Shown: positions 52,624 through 62,871, numbered from the stretch's first letter. The stretch is 64,000 nucleotides of DNA from Acidobacteriota bacterium (GCA_016196065.1 JACPYL010000010.1:682001-746000); one strand, 5' to 3'. The notes: generated by a model not told the origin, from the sequence alone. Made by a program: numbers and translations.

Positions 52624-52658
52624 GAGAACCCACGACTTTGGGCAAGTCGCGGGCTCTC
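52624..52658 (-). terminator. Terminator-like hairpin after M56 gene
   Basis: Fifteen-position stem GAGAACCCACGACTT/AAGTCGCGGGCTCTC with two mismatches and a 5-nt loop, 22 bp beyond the M56-peptidase stop. No T-run follows, so it may also act as an RNA-stabilising or bidirectional hairpin. Confidence 0.5.
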
Positions 52659-52679
52659 ATCGATGAAGAGCGGATGAAA

Positions 52680-54521
52680 CTAGTTTTCTAGTTGTGCCGT
52701 GCCCTTTGTGACCGACTCCTCAAGGAGCTTCTTCATTTGGCGGGAAGCTTTTTCCGCTAGCTCGCCTTGCTGGCGGCCAAGTTCACCTTGCTGCTCGCCA
52801 AGTCTTCCTTGCTTCTCTCCCAACGCCCCCATCTGGTCACCCAGCTTGGATTGCCGGTCTCCAGCCTGTGATTGGACGTCGCCGATCTTCTCCTGCAATT
52901 CACCGATCTGGGATTGGATCTCGGCGATCTGGTCGGACGTAGCGCCCGAGTTAAGCTCCTTCAACTTGGCCTGGAGCTTTTCGAGATCGTTCGTCAGGTC
53001 TGGAACTTTTACTTGTACCTGTTCCATTTGCATGCCAAGTTCTTCCTGTTGTTTTCCAAGTTCTTCCTGCTGCTTGCCCAGTTCTTCCTGCTTCTTGCCG
53101 AGTTCCTCTTGCGGAGCCCAGAGTGCCCGGGCGCGATCGATGGTGCCCTGATCCCGAATGATGTAAGACTTTCCACTACCCCGGAACCAGATGAAGTCTC
53201 CGGAAATTGTCTTTCGGAGGTCTTCGATGTGCTCGCTATCCATGTGATTTCCCGACATCGTCAGCGTATCGGTCTTGCCCGAGACGATGACGTAGGGCAG
53301 AGCGTCGTCATCACTGTACGAATAGAAACTATGGCTCGAAGACTTCTTCGAGGCTCGCGCTCCGTGCGAAGCGGGCGGGATTGCAGGCGTCGCTTTGTTT
53401 TGCGCGAGTTCACCTGAGGTATTCAAAGTGCGATCGGGTGGCTGCGCCGCAGCTGTGAGAAACACAACCGGGATTGCCAGGAGTACGACCAGAATAACGA
53501 TTGATTTCTTGAGACTCATGACTACTGCTCCCTTTGATTCGAGAATTCGTTCCACTCTTTGTTCGGCGCGACCTGCGCTTGCCATCGAAACGCCCTGCCA
53601 CCAAACCCGCTGCGGTGCGCCTTGCAGGGCTTCGAAGAAATCAAGCAACGTTCTGGCGTAGGACTGGCAGTCCACGCCGCCCGCTAAAGCCGCTTCGTCG
53701 CTGGCTTGTTCGACCAGATCCGCGAGTTCGCGATGGAGCCACCACGCCATCGGACTAAACCAGAAAATCGTGCAGTGTAGAAATGACAGGCGCAGGGTGA
53801 GCGTGTCGCGGCGCGCGACGTGCGACAATTCGTGTGCAATCACGGCGTCGAGCTTCGCGGCGTCCCAATCGCGCCAGGTGCTGGGGAAGAAGACAACGGG
53901 ACGCACGACGCCCATCGTGACCGGTACAGAGATCAGTTCGGATTCGGCAGCCAGTGGCAGTGAGGACAGACGCGCGCCTCGAGCGCGGTCCGCGAACCGC
54001 ATGGCGAATCCCGCTTCGCGAATGATTCGCGATACGCGACGCAAGCGATAGCCGAGCGCCAGTCCGACGACAAGCCGGGCAAGAAGAAATAGAACCACCG
54101 ACAAATAGATCCCAACTGCTACGGCGTTCCACCGAATCGCAGGCCCGCTGCGCCGCGGCGAAGCCGGGGCCTTGGTTTCGACCAGAGTCGATTGCTGGTG
54201 GAGTACCGAATCGTGAGTTGCCGGAGGAAGGACAACGGGCTGCGAGATATTCCCTGTATCTGCGATTGCCTGCTCAGTTCGCGCCTGAAGAAGGGACGCA
54301 ATGGGAACCGGCAAGGGTGGCAGCATCCGCTGCAGGAACGGCATCGCCAATGCCACGTAGAGCATCGCTGTCCAGGTAAACAAACGCACCGATGTCGATC
54401 TGACTCGAAACGCCGCCAGCCCGATTCCCGCAATGCCTGCCAGTACGAGAACGCGCACGGCAGCGGTCGCGAGCGGCACCAGGACATTGGTCTGCAGTTC
54501 AACGGTAGTGATCGGCATCAT
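52680..54521 (-). CDS. BlaR1/MecR1-like M56 membrane metallopeptidase
   Basis: A 613-residue protein. The N-terminal part has several membrane helices and an M56 peptidase with zinc motif HELSH (about residue 230) followed by an acidic residue in DLVEQASDEAAL. A further membrane helix (LKKSIVILVVLLAIPVVFL) leads to an extracytoplasmic tail. Unlike BlaR1 it has no penicillin-binding domain; the last 150 residues are a Gln/Glu/Lys/Leu-rich coiled coil with tandem 7-residue units (KQQEELG). It overlaps the blaI gene by 4 bp and should cleave or release that repressor upon a signal. Confidence 0.9.
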   Translation of the reverse strand: MMPITTVELQTNVLVPLATAAVRVLVLAGIAGIGLAAFRVRSTSVRLFTWTAMLYVALAMPFLQRMLPPLPVPIASLLQARTEQAIADTGNISQPVVLPPATHDSVLHQQSTLVETKAPASPRRSGPAIRWNAVAVGIYLSVVLFLLARLVVGLALGYRLRRVSRIIREAGFAMRFADRARGARLSSLPLAAESELISVPVTMGVVRPVVFFPSTWRDWDAAKLDAVIAHELSHVARRDTLTLRLSFLHCTIFWFSPMAWWLHRELADLVEQASDEAALAGGVDCQSYARTLLDFFEALQGAPQRVWWQGVSMASAGRAEQRVERILESKGAVVMSLKKSIVILVVLLAIPVVFLTAAAQPPDRTLNTSGELAQNKATPAIPPASHGARASKKSSSHSFYSYSDDDALPYVIVSGKTDTLTMSGNHMDSEHIEDLRKTISGDFIWFRGSGKSYIIRDQGTIDRARALWAPQEELGKKQEELGKQQEELGKQQEELGMQMEQVQVKVPDLTNDLEKLQAKLKELNSGATSDQIAEIQSQIGELQEKIGDVQSQAGDRQSKLGDQMGALGEKQGRLGEQQGELGRQQGELAEKASRQMKKLLEESVTKGTAQLEN

Positions 54522-54931
54522 GACTTTCCTTCCTTCTTCTCCGCGCCTTGCATTTCGGCGACCTTGCGTGCAAGCCGTTCCAACTGTTTCCGGTTCAGGA
54601 CGGCGTTGTCGACCATGCCGAGGACCAGTTGTTCCGCCGAACCTCCACAGAAGCGGTCGATGATGTTTTTGACCGCGCGAACCGCGACGTTCTGACGCGC
54701 GTCGGATGCCCGGTAGAGAAAAGTTCGGCCTTCAATCTCGTGCTCGATATAGCCCTTTTCTTCGAGCCGGCGAAGGACGGTACGGATCGTGGAATCCTTC
54801 ATGGGTCGAGATGAGGCGAGTGCTTCACGGCACGCTTCTGAAGAAGTTGGGCCATGGGTCCAGACGTAGTCCATGACGAGCTGCTCCACTTCTCCTAGAT
54901 TCTTGGGGCGGGATGGGTGTGTGTTAGTCAT
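54518..54931 (-). CDS. blaI: BlaI/MecI/CopY-family transcriptional repressor
   Basis: A 137-residue winged-helix repressor (LGEVEQLVMDYVWTHG, SRPMKDSTIRTVLRRLEEKG, then YIEHEIEGRTFLYRA) with a C-terminal dimerisation helix pair. It is the partner of the following M56 peptidase (4-bp overlap), together forming a signal-transduction pair that in Staphylococcus senses beta-lactams. No beta-lactamase gene is nearby. An inverted repeat lies over the start codon. Confidence 0.93.
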   Translation of the reverse strand: MTNTHPSRPKNLGEVEQLVMDYVWTHGPTSSEACREALASSRPMKDSTIRTVLRRLEEKGYIEHEIEGRTFLYRASDARQNVAVRAVKNIIDRFCGGSAEQLVLGMVDNAVLNRKQLERLARKVAEMQGAEKKEGKS

Positions 54932-54957
54932 TGTAACGTTACAACATGTAACACATG
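54931..54957 (-). promoter_or_regulatory. Probable BlaI operator
   Basis: Perfect 14-bp palindrome TTGTAACGTTACAA (54931-54944) overlaps the first base of the blaI start codon, and a second dyad CATGT-AAC-ACATG (54945-54957) adjoins it. Both contain TGTAAC-like half-sites similar to BlaI/MecI operators (TACA/TGTA). Their position fits autoregulation. Confidence 0.65.
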
Positions 54958-55067
54958 AAGCGAAACGGTGTCAATGAGCTATTTTCACGATGGTGAGACG
55001 TGCGAGAAGAAGAGAGGGTAGCAGCGGGCTGGTGGTGAATGCCGCTCAAAGCGGTGACGGTGCAGGA

Positions 55068-55100
55068 CTACAGGTCCCTCGCTCCGCTCGGGATGACAGA
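55068..55100. repeat. Possible REP-like dispersed repeat
   Basis: CTACAGGTCCCTCGCTCCGC followed by TCGGGATGACA forms an imperfect hairpin (TCCC..GGGA arms). Similar TTCGCTxCGCTCxGGATGACA sequences are widespread between genes in Acidobacteria. Only one copy is seen here, so the assignment is tentative. Confidence 0.3.
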
Positions 55101-55136
55101 ACGTAAAAGGCAACGAATACGCCGACAGCCGCTGCC

Positions 55137-55790
55137 TTACTTCACCATGGCGAGAACGCGGACGGAAGCATCGAAAGGATTCTTGCTGTTATTTTTCGCG
55201 GGAGCAACGATGACGAGAGAGCCAGTCTCGGATAGTTCAGAAAAGCGCGCGGCACTGTCGACGACGTAGGCTCCGTGCAGTGCGAGTTGACGCGACAGAG
55301 TGCGGTCGGCTGCAAGGTCAGTCGATGTTTCCACTGCGAATCCGAGAACGTCGCGAGCGTCCATAAGAAACTGGGCAGCGTCAGCGGCAATCGGCAATGG
55401 ATCCGCATTGGTGTTGAGGGCGCCCACGCGGCGGATCGCGACTACCGATCCTTGCGTCACGATGCCGTGGCTCGCTTCCCACGCAGCGATTTCATCCAAC
55501 GTTATTTGTGAAGCGTGATCAGGCGAAGACTTCAGGTCCATCACAACCAGGGGCGCGACCAGGCGCTCTGCGGGAATCTGCGCAGCAGACCATGTGCCCG
55601 GGATCAGTTCGGCGGGAGCGATGATTCGAGTGGCCGAGTGCTGCGCTGATTTCTGATCCGTATTCGGGGTCAAGGTCAGATCGACGACATGGGAATAGCG
55701 GTTGCCGGGCGCCGGATTAGGGCGTCGGTCTGCGAACAAAATAATGGCGAGGACGAGAGCGTACGCGATGATGAAGGAACGAATCCGCAT
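55137..55790 (-). CDS. Exported cyclase-family (kynurenine formamidase-like) protein
   Basis: A 217-residue protein read from ATG 55790, which gives an N-terminal membrane anchor or uncleaved signal (FIIAYALVLAIILF). The rest matches the cyclase/KynB-like fold: HVVDLTLTPN, VAPLVVMDL, and EIAAWEASHGIV with GSVVAIRRVG. The HxGTHxD zinc motif of KynB is not evident, so catalysis is doubtful. Function unknown. Confidence 0.75.
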   Translation of the reverse strand: MRIRSFIIAYALVLAIILFADRRPNPAPGNRYSHVVDLTLTPNTDQKSAQHSATRIIAPAELIPGTWSAAQIPAERLVAPLVVMDLKSSPDHASQITLDEIAAWEASHGIVTQGSVVAIRRVGALNTNADPLPIAADAAQFLMDARDVLGFAVETSTDLAADRTLSRQLALHGAYVVDSAARFSELSETGSLVIVAPAKNNSKNPFDASVRVLAMVK

Positions 55791-56162
55791 AATTTTGGAA
55801 TGTCCGTCTCGAAGAAGCGGGTCCTGAAGAGGCATCCCAACTGCTGCGGCCGGGGGATCAAGAACTGTGGTCTTTCAACAACCTGCTGGAGCGCGTCAAC
55901 GATTGCCAGCTAAGTATGACGTCCAACTGAGCTTAATTGTTGCCCGAGGGAGCCAGAGTTGCAATCAACGTTCGGACATGGCCCGGTGGACGGGGATCGG
56001 CTGTCGAGTGTAAGTGCTTGCAGGCGTAAACTTTGGTTACATCTGCTGTCACTTGGGCGGGGCCGGGAAGCGGGTTACAATAAAGTTAATCCCCACGGGA
56101 ACAACTGGTTTGGCTGGCGCGGGTGGTGCTGCGTTTTGCCTGGGATCTGAGGATTAGGATCG
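55791..56162. other. Divergent intergenic region before mrdA
   Basis: A 372-bp gap between the cyclase gene (minus) and mrdA (plus). No supported gene, no repeat or hairpin of note. It should contain the mrdA promoter, since no shape genes lie upstream. Confidence 0.4.
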
Positions 56163-58124
56163 ATGTTCGGCCGCGACGAAAAAGTATCCTCCGTTCGATT
56201 TACCGCCGTGCAGTACCTGATCCTGGCGATCTTCCTCGTGCTCGCTTACGGACTGTGGCGTCTGCAGGTGATGCAGAGCGACAAGTATGCGCAGTTAGCG
56301 GAAATGAATCGCATCCGCAACGTTCCCATCCTCGCGCCGCGCGGCAAGATTCTGGATCGTGAAGGCCGCGTAATTGTTGACAACTACCCGTCATTCTCAG
56401 CGCTGCTGCTGCGCGATTCCTCGCGCGACCTGAACGCCGACGCGGACCTGATTGCGCAAGGCCTGCATATGAATGCGGAAGAAGTGCGGCAACGTGTGCG
56501 CCGCTTCACTTCGATGCCGCGCTACCAGCCGATTTTCCTGAAAGAAGACATAACTCCAGACGAGTTGGCTTTCATTGAATCGCACAAAAATGAATTGCCG
56601 GAACTCGACACCATCATGGCGCACCGGCGCCTGTATCCGCGCAGTGGATTCATGGCGCACCTGATCGGCTATGTCGGGGAAGTCACCGAGGACATGCTCA
56701 ATCAGCCGCAGTTTGAGCTGTACAACTCCGGCGACGTGGTCGGCGTGAGCGGCGTGGAGAAGCAGTACAACACGATGCTCATGGGCAAGAACGGATCGCG
56801 GCGCGCGATTGTCGATAGCCACGGGCGCGAAGTGGGGCGGCTGGATGAGACTCCGGCGGAACCGGGTAAGCAGCTGAAGTTGTCGGTCGATCTTGATTTG
56901 CAGATTGCCGCCGAGCAGGCGTTGGAAGGGAAGAACGGCGCAATCGTCGCCATGGATCCGCATACCGGGGAAATTCTGGCGATGGTGAGCCGCCCGACAT
57001 TTGATCCCAACAATTTTGCGGTGAAGATTTCGAAGGACGAATGGTCAAAGCTGGTCAACGATCCCGACAAGCCGCTGCTGAATAAAGCAATCCAGGCGCA
57101 ACTCGCGCCCGGTTCAACTTTCAAGATCATCATGTCGGTGGCCGGCTGGCAGGAAGGGATTGCGCAATCGCTGCACGTGAACTGCAACGGCGGCGCCACT
57201 TTCTATGGCCGCCGGTTTGGATGCTGGGTCAAGGGCGGCCACGGCGCGGTCGAACTGGAGAAGGCGATTTACCAATCCTGCGACGTCTTTTTCTACACGC
57301 TGGCGGAAAAGCTGGGAATTGACCGGATCGCGAAATATGCGACCATGCTCGGTTTGGGGCAGAAGACGGGCATTGATTTGCCGAATGAAGTCAGTGGCGT
57401 GATGCCGTCGGAAGAATGGAAGATTCGCAACTTCAAACAGAAGTGGTTTGCGGGAGAAACGATTTCGGTGGGCATCGGGCAAGGGGCGGTGGCGATCACG
57501 CCGGTGCAGTTGATGCGCGCAATCGCAGCGATCTCAACCGACGGACGAATGGTCGTGCCGCATGTCGTCAATCCCACGGGATTGCCGCCTGGCTATGTCG
57601 AGATTCAGCGTTACACCGACGTGAAGAGTGTTCCGATTGATGCGAACGGATGGAATCTGATTACGAACGCAATGGCGCGAGTCGTGTTGCCGGAAGGCAC
57701 GGCGCCGTCGGCGCACATTCCGGGAATCGACATCGCAGGCAAGACCGGATCAGCGCAGATCGTGTCGCTGGCGATGCGGGCGAAACATCAGAACAACGAT
57801 GACTTTGCGCAGAACGGATGGTTCGTGGGATTCACGCCGCGACGCAATCCCGACGTCATCGTCTGCGTACTGTTCGAAGGTGGCGAACACGGTAAGCTGG
57901 CTGCGCGCCTGGCGACGCAGGTCATCAAAGCCTACGTCGACAAACAACGCCGCGTGCCGACGAAGATTGCTGGTCCGGGGGCGAAGAAGGTTGAAATCGG
58001 CGGTATGTGGACTGATCCTGGCGATGCGGACCAGAATGGCGATCATTTGGACGGCGGCAAGTTCTTGATTGATGTATCGAGAAGGAAAGTCCCGCTGGCG
58101 GTCGCGGCGCCGGGGATGCGGTAA
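56163..58124 (+). CDS. mrdA: Penicillin-binding protein 2 (elongasome transpeptidase)
   Basis: A 653-residue class B PBP. One N-terminal membrane helix (about 14-36), the PBP dimerisation/pedestal domain (APRGKILDREGRVIVDN), and the transpeptidase domain with SxxK as S318-T-F-K321, SxN-type SCD (372-374) and KTG in GKTGSAQIV. It cross-links peptidoglycan during side-wall elongation. Usually mrdA is part of an mreBCD-mrdA-rodA cluster; none of these lie next to it here, so rodA and mreC are elsewhere. Confidence 0.95.
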   Translation: MFGRDEKVSSVRFTAVQYLILAIFLVLAYGLWRLQVMQSDKYAQLAEMNRIRNVPILAPRGKILDREGRVIVDNYPSFSALLLRDSSRDLNADADLIAQGLHMNAEEVRQRVRRFTSMPRYQPIFLKEDITPDELAFIESHKNELPELDTIMAHRRLYPRSGFMAHLIGYVGEVTEDMLNQPQFELYNSGDVVGVSGVEKQYNTMLMGKNGSRRAIVDSHGREVGRLDETPAEPGKQLKLSVDLDLQIAAEQALEGKNGAIVAMDPHTGEILAMVSRPTFDPNNFAVKISKDEWSKLVNDPDKPLLNKAIQAQLAPGSTFKIIMSVAGWQEGIAQSLHVNCNGGATFYGRRFGCWVKGGHGAVELEKAIYQSCDVFFYTLAEKLGIDRIAKYATMLGLGQKTGIDLPNEVSGVMPSEEWKIRNFKQKWFAGETISVGIGQGAVAITPVQLMRAIAAISTDGRMVVPHVVNPTGLPPGYVEIQRYTDVKSVPIDANGWNLITNAMARVVLPEGTAPSAHIPGIDIAGKTGSAQIVSLAMRAKHQNNDDFAQNGWFVGFTPRRNPDVIVCVLFEGGEHGKLAARLATQVIKAYVDKQRRVPTKIAGPGAKKVEIGGMWTDPGDADQNGDHLDGGKFLIDVSRRKVPLAVAAPGMR

Positions 58125-58299
58125 GAATTAGGTACGACTGCACTGTTTTCAGAGACGCTTTCGCGGCCCTGAAGGGCCACTCTCCCACGGTAGTCCACAC
58201 GTTTGCGACGTAATACACGCGACCGCAAAGTTTTTCCGCGAGACCAGAATGTTGCGCCACTGACAAATGCATTTCAGTTTGGCGAACCTTCTCCAAGGG

Positions 58300-61248
58300 T
58301 CATTGCAGCTTCGCGAACTCGGCTCTAGCTTGTTTCAGAATCGGGACATCGGGGTCGGCGTCTTTCCAGAGAGTGAAAAATTCTTTGTAAGTGGAGAGTG
58401 CGCGGACGCGGGCTGCGTCGGCGTCCGCGCCTTGTGTTGTTCTTGCTTGCAAGGTGTTGGCGCGCGCTAATCCAAGGTGCGCCAATGCTCCGGTCCAGCA
58501 GGTTGCGACGATGCCGTTGTGGTCCAGGATTTTTCGGAATTCGCCGGCTGCTGCTGCCCCCTGCCCGGCGGCGAGGTAGGCTTGACCGCGCGCATACACG
58601 GGGAACAGGCAGGATGTGTTATTGGTGAACGGAATCAGGCCTAACTCGGAGTCGGAAGGCGATTGCAGAATGTCCAGTGCGCGCGCCGGGTCTTTCTTCT
58701 GGAGCGCCAATTGCGCCCGGATGGCGCGCATCCAGAGGGATTGCATCTGGGTGCCAAGGGGGTAACGCCTGGCGAGGTTCTGCGCCATGGACTCGGAACG
58801 TGAGTTGTCGCCCGCATAGGCGTAGGCAAGCGCGGAAATGACGGTGACTCCAGGGCTGCCGGGGGCCAGCTTCAACGCTTCTTCCGCGGAGTGCCGGGCC
58901 TCGCGTGCACGGCCATAGGCGGCTTGTTGCAGCGCGGAATTGGCCAGATCGACGGCTCCGCTTTCTTTGTCGTCGGCACGCACGGCGGACGCTACTGCCA
59001 GTTGGATCAACTCCCTCGCTCGATTGACCCGACCGGCATACGCTTCCGTGTCCGCGTTGAGCGAGTAGGCCCAGTTCTCATAGTCGGGCTTGGCGGCGAG
59101 CCATTTTTGTTCCTCGGCCATGGTCGCGGAATCTCCGTTGACAAACGCGAGTTGGTAGATCGTTACGTGGAGTTCCGCCACGTCGATCTTCCGTGCTTGC
59201 GCCTGACGGATAATTTGGCGTGTTTCGTCGAAGCGTTGCAGAGCCAAGGTGTAAATGGTGAGATTGGAGTAATACGTTGCCACATCCGGGTCCAAGTCAA
59301 TCGCATGCCGGGTAATCTCCGCAGCCTTGTCGTAGTTTCCCATCTGGGCGGTTACGAGGCCTAAATTGTTGTATGCCGTCGAACTCCGCGGATAGCTGTC
59401 CATCTGCCGCTGATAAGTTTGGGCAGCCTTGTCCAATTCTCCGGTGACATTGCGATAGTAGGCAGCGTCGATCGAGAGTTTCTCGCGTTCGCTGGCGTGA
59501 TCGCGCAGCTCGAAGGCGCGAGTGTAGTACTGGATGGCGCGCCCGAGTTGGCCAAGAGCGTTGTACTCGCCGCCTAAAATCCGATAGCACAGGGCAAAAT
59601 TTGGGTCGAGTTCGATCGCGCGCTGATGGTAAGTCAGGCCGGCGGCAGCGCCCTTTTCATTGCTGGCCTTTTCTCCCAGGCTGAAGGCCTTCAGCGCTTC
59701 GAGCGACGCGGTTGTTGCTTCTTCAAGCGGCACATCAAACTTCTGCACCGTTGCGAGTGATTCGCCGAGTTGACCACGCAAGCGAGAAGCCGCCTGACCG
59801 AGGGCGTCCAGGACTTTCTCTTTCGAGGAGGCGGTGGTCTGCTCCTGGGCAAGGATGTCTCCGTTCTGGCAATTGATCGCTTTCAGTTCCAGCACGTACG
59901 TGCTGCCCAGAGCCTTGACGGATCCTGCCAGATAGGCCTTGCTGCCGACGCGCAGACAGAGTTCGCGGGCCACGTCGGGAGTGAGCTTTGTGTCGGGCGA
60001 ACGAGTCATCTGTTGCAGAGTCGTTTTGATGCTGCTGTCGGGCAGAACATTCAGGAAGGGCGACTGGCGCAAGGAAACGTTGAGGGCCGTTTTCAGCGTG
60101 TCGTCGAACACCGCGTCGCCGGTGCTGTTGGCGAAGTCGGCGAGCACGATCGTGTCTTTTTCGGTGAGAGTTCTGGTTTGGCGATGAGAACGATAGTAGA
60201 TGCCGCCAGCGATCAGAGAGCCAACGAGCAGCATGGGCAGCGCGATCTTCCAGAGCGGGGTATGCGTTGCTGCCGGTTGGCGCGTGGAGCCTTTTGTTTT
60301 GGTCGATGCGGCAGGGATTCCTCCCGAGATGACGGACGGCACTCGACCGCTGTCGGTGTCGCGCTTCAGCCGTTGCAGGTCAGCGCGCATTTCAGAAGCG
60401 TGCTGGTAGCGGAGACCGCGATCTTTTTCCAGCGCCTTGGCGACGATGGCGTCGAAGGCGGGTGGGAGTTGAGGGTTCCACTGACTGGGTGCTCCGGCAC
60501 CTTCGTGAAGAATGGCTCCGTAGGTCGCTCCCGAGGTTTCCCGATCGAAAGGCGTGCGGCCACTGGCCATTTCAAAGAGCGTGACGCCGAAGGAGAAAAG
60601 ATCCGTGCGTTCATCGAGCGGCTTGCCGGCCACCTGCTCGGGCGACATGTAGCTGACCGTGCCGAGAGCCACGTTTTTACTGGTGAGATCTTTGTCGTCG
60701 AGCGTGGGAGCATCGGATCCGGAACTGGACTCCCGCCGTGCGGTTGGATCCGTTCTCTTGGCGAGGCCAAAATCGAGAATCTTGGCGTGATCGCGTGGAG
60801 AGACGAAGATGTTGGCGGGCTTGATATCGCGATGAATAATACCCGCGGCATGGGCGGCGTCGAGCGCATCGGCGATTTCAATCCCAAGGGAGAGGAGAAG
60901 ATCGTTTTCCAGCGGGCGCCCGGCGATGCGGTATTTGAGAATCACGCCGTCCAGATGCTCCATGGCGATGAACGCTTTGCCATCCTGCTCGCCGATGTCG
61001 TAAATGGTGCAGATGTTGGGGTGGCTCAGCGCGGACGCAGCTTGGGCTTCGCGGCGAAAACGGGCGAGCGTTTGCGGGTCACGAGCGACGTCCTCAGGGA
61101 GAAATTTGAGGGCAACAAAACGATTGAGGCGGGAGTCTTCGGCTTTGTAAACCACGCCCATTCCGCCGCCGCCGAGTTTCTCGACGATGCGGTAGTGCGA
61201 GATGGTTTGGCCGATCAATCGAAAGAGTCGCCCAAGGGCGCGCCTCAT
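58300..61248 (-). CDS. Ser/Thr protein kinase with TPR sensor domain
   Basis: A 982-residue protein (TTG 61218, which would begin at [15 protein letters not shown], is a strong alternative start). The kinase has [26 protein letters not shown] and DFG. A membrane helix (about 340-360) separates it from a large region: a putative TolB-like beta domain ([19 protein letters not shown]) and then at least eight TPR repeats ([40 protein letters not shown]). This architecture is widespread in Acidobacteria. Substrates unknown. Confidence 0.93.
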   Translation of the reverse strand: MRRALGRLFRLIGQTISHYRIVEKLGGGGMGVVYKAEDSRLNRFVALKFLPEDVARDPQTLARFRREAQAASALSHPNICTIYDIGEQDGKAFIAMEHLDGVILKYRIAGRPLENDLLLSLGIEIADALDAAHAAGIIHRDIKPANIFVSPRDHAKILDFGLAKRTDPTARRESSSGSDAPTLDDKDLTSKNVALGTVSYMSPEQVAGKPLDERTDLFSFGVTLFEMASGRTPFDRETSGATYGAILHEGAGAPSQWNPQLPPAFDAIVAKALEKDRGLRYQHASEMRADLQRLKRDTDSGRVPSVISGGIPAASTKTKGSTRQPAATHTPLWKIALPMLLVGSLIAGGIYYRSHRQTRTLTEKDTIVLADFANSTGDAVFDDTLKTALNVSLRQSPFLNVLPDSSIKTTLQQMTRSPDTKLTPDVARELCLRVGSKAYLAGSVKALGSTYVLELKAINCQNGDILAQEQTTASSKEKVLDALGQAASRLRGQLGESLATVQKFDVPLEEATTASLEALKAFSLGEKASNEKGAAAGLTYHQRAIELDPNFALCYRILGGEYNALGQLGRAIQYYTRAFELRDHASEREKLSIDAAYYRNVTGELDKAAQTYQRQMDSYPRSSTAYNNLGLVTAQMGNYDKAAEITRHAIDLDPDVATYYSNLTIYTLALQRFDETRQIIRQAQARKIDVAELHVTIYQLAFVNGDSATMAEEQKWLAAKPDYENWAYSLNADTEAYAGRVNRARELIQLAVASAVRADDKESGAVDLANSALQQAAYGRAREARHSAEEALKLAPGSPGVTVISALAYAYAGDNSRSESMAQNLARRYPLGTQMQSLWMRAIRAQLALQKKDPARALDILQSPSDSELGLIPFTNNTSCLFPVYARGQAYLAAGQGAAAAGEFRKILDHNGIVATCWTGALAHLGLARANTLQARTTQGADADAARVRALSTYKEFFTLWKDADPDVPILKQARAEFAKLQ

Positions 61249-61290
61249 CGTAAGCGGGCACGATGTGGGAGTCAATCATAGGTGTGCTCA

Positions 61291-61381
61291 CAGCTGTCAG
61301 CTCTCAGTTCTCACGAGTATCCAACCGAACCGATCCCTCTGCATTTCCTGAGGGCTGAGAGCTGACAGCTGAGAGCTACGG
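61291..61381. repeat. Heptad-repeat locus C (inverted)
   Basis: Left arm CAGCTGT, CAGCTCT, CAGTTCT (61291-61311) and right arm CTGAGGG, CTGAGAG, CTGACAG, CTGAGAG (61348-61375), consecutive 7-mers. Bases 61291-61307 pair perfectly over 17 bp with 61355-61371. It lies between divergent kinase and PilZ genes; the remainder of this 330-bp gap shows nothing else certain. Confidence 0.85.
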
Positions 61382-61578
61382 TGCAGAACCACAACCGGTC
61401 ACCGCACATCCATAGGTATTGCCCCTAAGTCGCTGTACCAATGGCACTTCGCCGCTATCGTTCCATGACTTCCGTAACTTTGCGAGTGTGGTGCGGGGGT
61501 GTAATCTCAGCCTGAAATGTACATATGGCCGGATTCCGGCGCATGCGTGCATGAAGGGGAAGGAAGGTTCTCTGAACC

Positions 61579-61935
61579 GTGTCTAACGCAGGCAAAGAAA
61601 CCGTGACGGATCTGAGCAGAGGCCGCAAAGGTTACACGGACGTGCAAGGCGCGGCGCGTTTTCCCATCAAGCTGCCGGTGGCATTGAAAGCTGGCGCGGG
61701 TGGCAAGGCGATCGAGACAGAAAACATTTCAGCAAACGGTGTTCTTTTTCGCATGGACGCCGATGTACCGGTGGGATCTTCGGTCGACTTTACGATCTCG
61801 TTGCCCGCCGACGTGGTGGGCGCCGAGTCCGATGTTCAAGTCGATTGCCGCGGGCGCGTCGTACGCAGTTTTGAAGACGGTGGCCGGCGCGGTGTCGGCG
61901 TCGTGATCGACGAGTACCGGTTCGAACGAAAGTAG
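61579..61935 (+). CDS. PilZ-domain protein
   Basis: A 118-residue protein starting at GTG. It contains RFPIKLPVALKA, then ENISANGVLFRMDADVPVGS with the PilZ (D/N)xSxxG motif (NISANG) and a final GVGVVIDEYRF strand. The upstream RxxxR motif is imperfect (a basic run RGRKGYTD precedes), so c-di-GMP binding is likely but not certain. Located 37 bp before the NarL-like regulator. Confidence 0.88.
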   Translation: MSNAGKETVTDLSRGRKGYTDVQGAARFPIKLPVALKAGAGGKAIETENISANGVLFRMDADVPVGSSVDFTISLPADVVGAESDVQVDCRGRVVRSFEDGGRRGVGVVIDEYRFERK

Positions 61936-61972
61936 AAGCGAGTTGAAGGCGAGTTGAGGATCAAGGGACCCG

Positions 61973-62764
61973 ATGGCGAGCACTCCCACAAGCGTGGAGC
62001 AAAACGAAGCCTTACAGCCGGATGACGGCAAAGGCACGATCCGCGTCATTGTGGCGGATAGCCAGGCAATCTTTCGCGCCGGGCTGCGCAAAATCTTCGC
62101 GCTTGAAGACGACATCCGCGTTGTTGGCCAGGCCGAAACTGTGGCCCAGACCATCACGGCCATCCAGAAATTTTCTGCCGACATTCTGATTTTTGAAGCC
62201 GCGCTGACCACCAGCCCGGCCGATGCCGTTTCCGATCTGCTGCGGCAGAACGTGAAATGCCGCGTAGTTGTGGTTCTACAGGAGCCCGACCAGGAAATGA
62301 CGCTCGAACTCTTCCGGCGTGGCGCACACGGTATTGTTTCGCGCGAAGTTGAGCCCGAGGTGCTGGTCGAGTGTCTTCGCAAAGTAGCGTCGGGCGAGCC
62401 ATGGCTTGAGCCGCGCGCAATTGCCTGGGTGCTGGACGCATTCCGCAATCAGAGTCTGCGCCCCACTGGGTCGCGTCCCAAGGTGCAGCTCACGCCGAAA
62501 GAATCGCTGATCGTGTCTTGCGTCACGCAGGGCATGAAGAACAAGGAAATTGCTTTGCGCGTCGGCACAACCGAACAGGTCGTGAAGAACTACTTGCGAA
62601 AGGTTTACGACAAACTCGGTGTTGCGGACCGCCTGGAACTGGCGCTGTATTGCCTGAACCACCGGGTTGTGCACAACGAAGTTCCAGCGAAGCCCGCTGA
62701 GCCGGCCAACGGTGCCGCTCCTGAAGCGGCCAACGCTGCAGCTGCTTCCGGATCACATTCCTAA
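61973..62764 (+). CDS. NarL/FixJ-like regulator with degenerate receiver
   Basis: A 263-residue protein. The receiver (about 22-145) retains D29 but has E75 in place of the phosphoacceptor aspartate (ADILIFEAAL) and no conserved lysine (GIVSREVEPE), so it is probably phosphorylation-independent or mimics the active state. The LuxR-type HTH (about 165-228: LTPKESLIVSCVTQGMKNKE, TTEQVVKNYLRKVYDKLGV, DRLELALYC) has the same subtype as the solo HTH genes at 22825 and 36883. The C-terminus is an Ala/Pro-rich tail. Confidence 0.9.
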   Translation: MASTPTSVEQNEALQPDDGKGTIRVIVADSQAIFRAGLRKIFALEDDIRVVGQAETVAQTITAIQKFSADILIFEAALTTSPADAVSDLLRQNVKCRVVVVLQEPDQEMTLELFRRGAHGIVSREVEPEVLVECLRKVASGEPWLEPRAIAWVLDAFRNQSLRPTGSRPKVQLTPKESLIVSCVTQGMKNKEIALRVGTTEQVVKNYLRKVYDKLGVADRLELALYCLNHRVVHNEVPAKPAEPANGAAPEAANAAAASGSHS

Positions 62765-62871
62765 GCGCTTTCTTCTAGTACAATTCTCTCGCCGCTGGTC
62801 CTGCAGTCCGCGTTTGCGGCTGCTGCCGATCGTGTTCCGCGCGGTAAATCTTCTACGTGAGAGGCCATCCT

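Noticed and set aside
59770-61281. 503-codon open frame on the plus strand
   Set aside because: It is antisense to the kinase-TPR gene, which shows complete kinase motifs; the plus-strand product has no recognisable domain and results from codon bias.
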